Below, piece by piece: positions 58,798 to 64,000 of a DNA stretch of 64,000 nucleotides. Origin of the DNA: Microbacterium protaetiae (GTDB lineage: Bacteria; Actinomycetota; Actinomycetes; Actinomycetales; Microbacteriaceae); assembly GCF_004135285.1 (NCBI RefSeq), contig NZ_CP035494.1, forward strand, positions 3,658,001-3,722,000. Reading direction: 5' to 3'. A model generated the notes under the pieces. It was not told where the DNA came from. It was given only the letters and a program-made list of their open reading frames with translations, and searched no databases. The position numbers were made by a program, and so were the translations under genes. Numbering within the stretch: the stretch's first letter is position 1; each line of letters opens with the position of its first letter.

Positions 58798-59850
58798 ATG
58801 CGCATGACCGAGTTGTTCCGTGCGAGCCGCCGGGCCCCCGTGCTGCAGGTGCTCAAATCGGCGGTGGCCACCGTGGCCGCGTGGCTGCTGTGCGCCTGGC
58901 TGATTCCCGGGCCGCTCCCGGTGTTCGCGGCCATCGCGGCGCTGCTGGTGGTGCAGCCGAGTCTGAACCAGTCGTTCTCGAAGGCCGTCGAGCGCACCGT
59001 GGGCGTGATCATCGGCGTGGCCGTGGCGGGCCTGCTCGGCCTCGTACTGGGCAACGGCACGTGGGTGGTCATCGCCGCTATCGTGATCGCCCTGCTGTTG
59101 GCCTGGGCGCTGCGGATGACCTCGGGCACCGCCAACCAGGTGGCCATCAGTGCGATGCTGGTGCTCGCCCTGGGCACCGCGACACCGGGCTATGCCCTCG
59201 ACCGCATCATCGAGACGATGATCGGCGCGGTGATCGGCTTCATCGTCAATGTGCTCATCGTGCCACCGGTCGCGATCGCACCCGCCCATCGCAGCGTCGA
59301 TCTGCTGGGCGCCGAGCTGGCGAACACCCTCGACCGCCTCGGCGATGCGCTGCACCGCCCGCAGTCAGCGGCCAGCCTGACCGAGCTGCTGGTCACCGCG
59401 CGTCTGCTGCGCCCGATGCGCGAGGCTGCCGACAGCGCCATCCGCACGGCTGTCGAATCGCTCACCCTGAACCCGCGGGCCGGCCGGCATCGCAGCGAAC
59501 TCACTGAGCTGCAGACGCTGTTGGACCGCTTCTCGACAGTGGTCACCCAGACGATCGGCATGTCGCGCACGTTCTACGACCGCTACGACGAGGAGCTCGA
59601 GACCGAGCCGACGGTCGCCGCCATCGCCGAGCAGCTGCACCGGGCCGCGCACGACGTACGGCTGCTGGTGCAGCGGCTCGATGACGAGGCCGACCTCGCG
59701 CCGGCCGAGGATCAGGCCCCTGCCCTCACCCGCCCGCTCTCGGTTGCGGCTCCCCGGTCGGGGCACTGGGTGCTGGTGGGCTCGCTGTTGGTGGACCTGC
59801 ACCGCATCCACGACACGCTGACCGAAGACGTCGAGCCCCCCTCACGCTGA
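58798..59850 (+). CDS. FUSC/aromatic acid exporter family protein, second copy
   Basis: A 350-residue FUSC (ArAE_2-like) membrane protein with one hydrophobic half: about six spans in residues 15-165 (LLVVQPSLNQSFSKAVERTV is the FUSC signature), then a soluble helical region with TEPTVAAIAEQLHRAAHDVRLL. It differs from the transporter at 56780-57817 by having a single membrane half and a cytoplasmic domain, so it may act as a dimer. Start chosen at the ATG six bases after TACCGT. Upstream and divergent is the DksA-like gene. Confidence 0.82.
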   Translation: MRMTELFRASRRAPVLQVLKSAVATVAAWLLCAWLIPGPLPVFAAIAALLVVQPSLNQSFSKAVERTVGVIIGVAVAGLLGLVLGNGTWVVIAAIVIALLLAWALRMTSGTANQVAISAMLVLALGTATPGYALDRIIETMIGAVIGFIVNVLIVPPVAIAPAHRSVDLLGAELANTLDRLGDALHRPQSAASLTELLVTARLLRPMREAADSAIRTAVESLTLNPRAGRHRSELTELQTLLDRFSTVVTQTIGMSRTFYDRYDEELETEPTVAAIAEQLHRAAHDVRLLVQRLDDEADLAPAEDQAPALTRPLSVAAPRSGHWVLVGSLLVDLHRIHDTLTEDVEPPSR

Positions 59851-59902
59851 GCGCAGGGCGTCGCGCCCTCGCCCACCCACTGGCGCATCCGCTCCGTGAC
59901 GC

Positions 59903-59908
59903 TAGCCT
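59903..59908 (+). promoter_or_regulatory. -10 hexamer of leaderless exonuclease gene
   Basis: TAGCCT, six bases, then ATG at 59915. Confidence 0.5.
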
Positions 59909-59914
59909 GGCGCC

Positions 59915-60850
59915 ATGCCCGCAGACACATCATCCTCCGCAGAGAAGTTGCTCCTGCTCGACTCCGCATCGTTGTACTTCCGCGGGTTCTATGGAGTCCC
60001 GGCATCCGTCACCGCACCCGACGGCACTCCCGTCAACGCCGTGCGCGGATTCCTGGACATCATCGCCAAGCTCGTGACGATGTATCGACCGGCATCGGTC
60101 GCCGCCTGCTGGGACGATGCCTGGCGCCCGCGCTGGCGCGTCGAGCTGATCGCGTCGTACAAGGCGCACCGTGTGGCGCAGACGCTCGCCGACGGCACCT
60201 CGATCGAGGAGGTGCCCGAAGAGCTGACGGTGCAGGTACCGCTGATCCGCGAAGCGCTCGAGGTCCTCGGGATGCCGCCGGTCGGCGCCGCCGATCATGA
60301 GGCCGACGACGTCATCGGCACGCTGGCGGCACATGCCACCGGTCCGGTCGACGTCGTCACCGGAGACCGCGATCTGTTCCAGGTCGTCGACGACGATCGC
60401 CGGGTGCGCGTGGTGTACACCGCCCGGGGAATGAGCCATCTCGAGGTGGTCACCGACGACGTCGTGCGCGCCAAGTACGGGGTGCGCGCCGCGCAGTACG
60501 TCGATTTCGCGGTGCTGCGCGGAGACCCCTCCGACGGGCTTCCCGGAGTGGCCGGGGTCGGTGAGAAGACGGCCGCGAATCTGCTGGCCGCGCACGGCGA
60601 CCTGGCCGGCATCCGCGCGGCGGCGCGGGATGACCGGCAGCTGACACCGCGGGTGCGCGCCAAGATCCTCGAGGCATCCGACTACCTCGACGTGGCCCCC
60701 GCCGTCGTACGGGTGAGCGACCACGCCGATGTCGCGGTTCCCGCCCCCGCAGTGCCGGATGCCGCAGCCGCCACCGCGCTCGCACGGCGATGGGGTCTGG
60801 GCGGCGCGATGGATCGCGTGCTCGAAGCCCTGGCCGCTGCCGCCGGCTGA
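59915..60850 (+). CDS. Stand-alone 5'-3' exonuclease (PolA N-domain-like)
   Basis: FEN/PIN-type nuclease of 311 residues, like the 5'-nuclease domain of DNA polymerase I but free. LLLLDSASLYFRGFYGVP carries the first metal Asp, ACWDDAWRPRWR the next acidic pair, EADDVIGTLA and VTGDRDLFQVVDD further metal ligands, and GDPSDGLPGVAGVGEKTAANLL the H3TH DNA-binding helices. It would remove RNA primers or flaps during replication and repair. It is transcribed alone, probably leaderless, and converges on trpD. Confidence 0.9.
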   Translation: MPADTSSSAEKLLLLDSASLYFRGFYGVPASVTAPDGTPVNAVRGFLDIIAKLVTMYRPASVAACWDDAWRPRWRVELIASYKAHRVAQTLADGTSIEEVPEELTVQVPLIREALEVLGMPPVGAADHEADDVIGTLAAHATGPVDVVTGDRDLFQVVDDDRRVRVVYTARGMSHLEVVTDDVVRAKYGVRAAQYVDFAVLRGDPSDGLPGVAGVGEKTAANLLAAHGDLAGIRAAARDDRQLTPRVRAKILEASDYLDVAPAVVRVSDHADVAVPAPAVPDAAAATALARRWGLGGAMDRVLEALAAAAG

Positions 60851-60871
60851 GCGGCTCTCACCCAGCGGCGC

Positions 60872-61933
60872 TCAGGCCGCCAGCTCGCGAGTCGCCGAAA
60901 TCCACGCGTCGAGCTTCGCCGACGCGGCCCCGCTGTCGATGACCTCGGCGCCGTCGCGCAGCGCCTCGGTCAGGCGCTCCAGAATCGGGCGCTGCACCTG
61001 GGTGGGGTCGCGGAACAGCCGATACGAGACCAGCCCCGCCGCCGTGTTGAGCAGCACCACGTCGCGCACCGCGCCCTGCTCGCCGGCCAACGTGCGCCGG
61101 ACGACCTCGGCGTTGTGGGCGGGGTCTCCGCCGATCAGGTCGTCGAGCTGCGCGAGCGGCAGCCCGAGGTCTGGCGGATAGATGTCGTGCTCATGGATGT
61201 CGCCGAGGCTGACCTCCCACACGCGGGTGTGCCCCGTGGTGGTCATCTCGTCGAGACCATCGTCACCGCGGAAGACCAGGGCCGTGGCCCCGCGGGTGCG
61301 GAACACGCCGGTGATCAGCGGCACCCGGTCGAGCTGCGCCACCCCCACCGCGTTGGCCTCGGCGCGGGCGGGGTTGCACAGCGGTCCGAGGAAGTTGAAG
61401 ACCGTGGGAATGCCGAGTTCGGCACGCGTGGCCCCGGCATGCCGGAATCCGGGATGGAACGCCGAGGCGAAGGCGAACGTGATGCCGGTGCGCTCCAGCA
61501 CCTGGGCCACCTTCTCGGGCGCGAGGGTGAGATCCAGGCCCAGAGCCGCGAGCACATCGCTCGATCCCGACGAAGAGCTGGCGGCCTTGTTGCCGTGCTT
61601 GACGACGGGAACTCCGGAAGCCGCGGCGACGACGGCTGCCATCGTGGAGATGTTCACGGTGCCCACCCGGTCACCGCCGGTTCCCACGATGTCGAGCACA
61701 TCGGCGCTGACCGGCAACGGCAGTGCGGCTTCGAGGATCGCGTCGCGGAATCCGACCACCTCGTCGACGGTCTCGCCCTTGCGCCGCAGCGCCACCAGGA
61801 ACGCCCCCAGCTGCGACGGCGTCGCCGCGCCGGCCATCACCTGACGCATCGCCCAGGTGGCCTCCGCGACACTCAGATCGCGACCCTCCAAGATCGAGGT
61901 GAGGATGTCGGGCCACGAGGTGAGTTCTGCCAT
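60872..61933 (-). CDS. trpD: Anthranilate phosphoribosyltransferase
   Basis: Second step of tryptophan synthesis: joins anthranilate to PRPP; 353 residues. The pyrophosphate loop [20 protein letters not shown], the [17 protein letters not shown] motif and [21 protein letters not shown] are all characteristic. No other trp gene lies nearby, and the isolated trpD divergent from the cytochrome oxidase operon is the usual actinobacterial arrangement. A minus-strand TAGGAT at 61947-61942 lies eight bases before the ATG, so the leader, if any, is one or two bases. Confidence 0.95.
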   Translation of the reverse strand: MAELTSWPDILTSILEGRDLSVAEATWAMRQVMAGAATPSQLGAFLVALRRKGETVDEVVGFRDAILEAALPLPVSADVLDIVGTGGDRVGTVNISTMAAVVAAASGVPVVKHGNKAASSSSGSSDVLAALGLDLTLAPEKVAQVLERTGITFAFASAFHPGFRHAGATRAELGIPTVFNFLGPLCNPARAEANAVGVAQLDRVPLITGVFRTRGATALVFRGDDGLDEMTTTGHTRVWEVSLGDIHEHDIYPPDLGLPLAQLDDLIGGDPAHNAEVVRRTLAGEQGAVRDVVLLNTAAGLVSYRLFRDPTQVQRPILERLTEALRDGAEVIDSGAASAKLDAWISATRELAA

Positions 61934-62004
61934 GGATGAAAATCCTATCTCAGCGTCATCCCAGCAGATCCGAGGCGGATTTTCATCTAAGACGGGGCGA
62001 CTTC

Positions 62005-62023
62005 TTAGGTTCGCCTAACCGGT
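62005..62023 (+). promoter_or_regulatory. Candidate iron box upstream of ctaE-qcrCA
   Basis: TTAGGTTCGCCTAACCGGT matches the DtxR consensus at 15 of 19 positions. A TAGGTT at 62006-62011 inside it could be a -10, as at the two siderophore sites. It lies 65 bases before the ctaE start and 71 bases before trpD on the other strand. Function here is unproven. Confidence 0.5.
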
Positions 62024-62075
62024 GTCGAGACCCGATTCGGGCACGTCGATGCGAATATCCCCGCCTGAAATCGGC

Positions 62076-62081
62076 CATAAT
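62076..62081 (+). promoter_or_regulatory. -10 hexamer near the ctaE start
   Basis: CATAAT is followed by seven bases and GTG at 62089, suggesting a leaderless or nearly leaderless ctaE transcript and supporting that start over the ATG at 62080. Confidence 0.45.
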
Positions 62082-62088
62082 GGTGTGC

Positions 62089-62718
62089 GTGACGACCCCA
62101 GCGACTTTCAATCAGGCTCTGCGCACAGTGAAGCGACCTGACCCGGTCGCCGTCGGCACAATCGTCTGGCTCGGCAGCGAGGTGATGTTCTTCGCGGGTC
62201 TGTTCGCGATCTACTTCACGCTGCGCAGCACCTCCCCCGGTCTGTGGGCGGAGATGACGCAGCACTTGAACGTGCCGTACGCCGCCGTGAACACGATCAT
62301 CCTGGTGCTCTCGTCGGTGACCTGCCAGATGGGTGTGTTCGCGGCCGAGCGGTTCCAGCCGTATTCCGTGCGCAAGCGCGGTCCCCTCGGATGGGGCATG
62401 GTGGAGTGGTTCTTCCTCACCTTCGCCATGGGCGCGATCTTCGTGTCCGGGCAGGTGTGGGAGTACGCCCAGCTCGTCACCGAGGGCATGCCGATCAGCG
62501 CCAACGCGTACGCCTCGGCGTTCTACCTGACCACCGGGTTCCACGCACTGCACGTGACCGGCGGCCTCATCGCGTTCCTCCTGGTGATCGGGCGCGCCTA
62601 CGCCGTGAAGAACTTCGGGCGCAAGGAGATGACGACCTCCATCGTCGTGTCGTACTACTGGCACTTCGTCGACGTCGTCTGGATCGCCCTGTTCCTCGTC
62701 ATCTACTTCCTGAAATAA
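62089..62718 (+). CDS. ctaE: Cytochrome c oxidase subunit III (aa3 type)
   Basis: Membrane subunit of the terminal aa3 oxidase in the bcc-aa3 supercomplex; 209 residues with five spans. [20 protein letters not shown] contains the conserved Glu, and [20 protein letters not shown] and [15 protein letters not shown] with conserved His and Asp are diagnostic. Candidate starts are ATG 62080 and GTG 62089; the latter follows a CATAAT box by seven bases and gives the usual VTTPAT N-terminus. It is followed by qcrC and qcrA in the standard actinobacterial order; the iron box upstream suggests iron control. Confidence 0.94.
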   Translation: MTTPATFNQALRTVKRPDPVAVGTIVWLGSEVMFFAGLFAIYFTLRSTSPGLWAEMTQHLNVPYAAVNTIILVLSSVTCQMGVFAAERFQPYSVRKRGPLGWGMVEWFFLTFAMGAIFVSGQVWEYAQLVTEGMPISANAYASAFYLTTGFHALHVTGGLIAFLLVIGRAYAVKNFGRKEMTTSIVVSYYWHFVDVVWIALFLVIYFLK

Positions 62719-62738
62719 GAGTGAAGGCCGCATCGAAA

Positions 62739-63545
62739 ATGGCACGTGAGAAGAAGCGTCGCGCCTCTGGGCGTCGCAGTCCGCTGGCAGCAGTCGTCCT
62801 CATCGGCATCGGCCTGCTGGCCACCGGCGGCATCTACGCCGGCGCCTCCGCGGCGGTCGCCGCGACCAACGACAGCGCATCGACGTCGAGTACCGCACTG
62901 ACCGTCGACGACGGCAAGAAGCTGTTCCAAGCGAACTGCGCGACCTGTCACGGGCTGGATCTGCAGGGCTCTGAGGCAGGGCCGTCGCTGTTCGGCGTCG
63001 GCGAGCTGGCCGTTGAGTTCCAGGTCTCCACCGGGCGCATGCCGCTGGCCATGCAGGGGCCGCAGGCCCCGCAGAAGCCGGTGCAGTTCACCGAAGACCA
63101 GATCAAGGCGATCGCCGTCTACGTCCAGTCGGTCTCGCCCGGTCCCACCTACCCGTCCGAGGAAACGCTCGACGGCGAGGGTGACGTGGCCAACGGCGCC
63201 GAGATCTTCCGCACCAACTGCGCGATGTGCCACAACGTCGCCGGTGCTGGTGGTGCGCTCACCGAAGGCAAGTTCGCCCCCGCACTAGGGGAGACCAGCC
63301 CGCTGCACATGTACGCCGCGATGGTCACCGGCCCGCAGAACATGCCGGTGTTCAGCGACCTGAACCTCAATCTCGAGGAGAAGCGCGACATCATCTCGTA
63401 CCTGCTGTTCATGCAGGACCACGCGTCCGCCGGCGGATTCGCACTCGGGTCGCTGGGCCCGGTCGCTGAAGGTCTCTTCATCTGGATCTTCGGCATCGGC
63501 ACCCTCATCGGGGTGACGGTGTGGATCACCGCGAAGTCCAACTGA
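62739..63545 (+). CDS. qcrC: Menaquinol-cytochrome c reductase diheme cytochrome c subunit (QcrC)
   Basis: Diheme cytochrome c that carries electrons directly from the bcc complex to aa3 oxidase in actinobacteria, 268 residues. After a basic N-terminus and a membrane/signal segment (about 19-42) come heme site 1, Cys67-x2-Cys70-His71 (CATCHG), and heme site 2, Cys161-x2-Cys164-His165 (CAMCHN). Axial Met candidates are in RMPLAMQG and NMPVFSD. A C-terminal span (about 245-264) anchors it. ATG 62739 is preferred over GTG 62721 because GAAGG lies before it. ctaE ends 20 bases upstream. Confidence 0.95.
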   Translation: MAREKKRRASGRRSPLAAVVLIGIGLLATGGIYAGASAAVAATNDSASTSSTALTVDDGKKLFQANCATCHGLDLQGSEAGPSLFGVGELAVEFQVSTGRMPLAMQGPQAPQKPVQFTEDQIKAIAVYVQSVSPGPTYPSEETLDGEGDVANGAEIFRTNCAMCHNVAGAGGALTEGKFAPALGETSPLHMYAAMVTGPQNMPVFSDLNLNLEEKRDIISYLLFMQDHASAGGFALGSLGPVAEGLFIWIFGIGTLIGVTVWITAKSN

Positions 63546-63577
63546 TCGTTCACTGAATTCCACGCACGAGGAGCACC

Positions 63578-64000
63578 ATGGCACACGAGGAAGACCCGCT
63601 CGAGCACGAGAGGGCTTCGTGGAAGCCCTCCCCCGGGCTCGCCGTCGCGGTCCCCGACCCGGTGCAGAACAGCCAGCTGCCGCCGCACCGCGAGCGGGTG
63701 ACCGACCAGGACCCCGCCGCCATGAAGCGCGCGGTCCGCACGGTGTACACGCTGTTCTACCTGTCCGTCGCCGCCAGCATCTGGGCTGTGGCTGCCTACA
63801 TGATCTTCCCGATCGAAGACGGCCAGGTCACCAGCATCCGGCACAACAACCTCTTCATCGGCCTCGGCATCGCCCTCGCGCTGCTGGCGATCGGCATCGG
63901 CGCGATCCACTGGTCGAAGGCGATCATGTCCGACAAGGAGTACATCGAGCCGCGGCACGCGACGCGCGGTCGCGACACGACCCGCGAGGCGGCCGTCAAG
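63578..64000 (+). CDS. qcrA: Rieske iron-sulfur subunit of the bcc complex (QcrA), 3' end missing
   Basis: Only the first 141 codons are in the window, so the Rieske cluster-binding domain itself is not visible. The N-terminal polar region, the AMKRAVRTVYTLFYLSVAASI span and the second span LFIGLGIALALLAIGIGAIHW are the typical first two of three membrane helices in actinobacterial QcrA. The ATG follows GAGGAG by four bases, 32 bases after qcrC. The operon order ctaE-qcrC-qcrA predicts qcrB just beyond the window. Confidence 0.9.
   Translation, partial: MAHEEDPLEHERASWKPSPGLAVAVPDPVQNSQLPPHRERVTDQDPAAMKRAVRTVYTLFYLSVAASIWAVAAYMIFPIEDGQVTSIRHNNLFIGLGIALALLAIGIGAIHWSKAIMSDKEYIEPRHATRGRDTTREAAVK

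Noticed and set aside
59853..59875. GGGCG-TCG-CGCCC stem after the second FUSC gene as a terminator
   Set aside because: Only five base pairs and no T-run; too weak to report.

Overview
The window is a gene-dense, high-GC chromosomal segment from an actinobacterium, most likely a Microbacterium or close Microbacteriaceae relative. Lineage markers are rbpA, whiA, opcA, the diheme qcrC of an actinobacterial bcc-aa3 supercomplex, DUF3099, a DUF222/HNH gene and a sufB-D-Rieske-C-T operon. I see no tRNA, rRNA, CRISPR array, insertion sequence or prophage. No intergenic gap reaches 300 bases; the longest are about 200-240 (sufB/ctaA, ctaB/tkt, rpsA/56290).

Layout. 1-4950: end of glgC, serB, an alpha/beta hydrolase, a DUF222-HNH protein, a HAD hydrolase, and a small membrane protein plus XRE regulator behind a perfect 18-bp palindrome. 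5037-9762: fabG, DUF3099 protein, a small Cys/His protein, SURF1, an ABC-F ATPase and a DedA protein. 9759-11644: histidine kinase and NarL-type regulator overlapping dedA. 11685-16644: iron-siderophore ABC importer and siderophore-interacting protein, each behind a DtxR/IdeR-type iron box. 16647-21912: MalY-like C-S lyase and the suf Fe-S assembly operon. 22151-24515: heme A synthesis (ctaA, ctaB) around a small membrane protein. 24735-32890: pentose-phosphate operon tkt-tal-pgi-zwf-opcA-pgl. 32907-37350 (minus): secG-rbpA, gap-pgk-tpiA and sodA. 37442-44156 (minus): uvrA-uvrC-rapZ-whiA, with no yvcK. 44233-48215: five overlapping genes of a MoxR/DUF58/DUF4129 envelope cluster. 48247-50942: coaE-uvrB. 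51014-54539: response regulator, degenerate-GGDEF membrane protein and PAS histidine kinase. 54635-60850: rpsA, a small membrane protein, two FUSC transporters around a MarR regulator and a DksA-like protein, and a stand-alone 5'-3' exonuclease. 60872-64000: trpD, then divergent ctaE-qcrC-qcrA (last gene cut by the window end).

Themes. (i) Iron and respiration are intertwined: iron boxes precede iron uptake and, as a third candidate, the ctaE-qcr operon; suf, ctaA, ctaB and SURF1 build Fe-S or heme cofactors for the same chain. (ii) Fourteen genes start exactly six nucleotides after a TAnnnT hexamer, the geometry of leaderless transcription; this also settles several start codons. (iii) Many genes overlap by 1, 4 or 11 nt, so operon structure is well supported.

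Most of the window is ordinary core genome. The least explained parts are the XRE/membrane-protein module with its operator (4192-4950), the kinase/degenerate-GGDEF/regulator group (51014-54539), the dedA-kinase-regulator operon (9106-11644) and the possible iron control of the terminal oxidase operon. I found no convincing defence system or other wholly new machinery.
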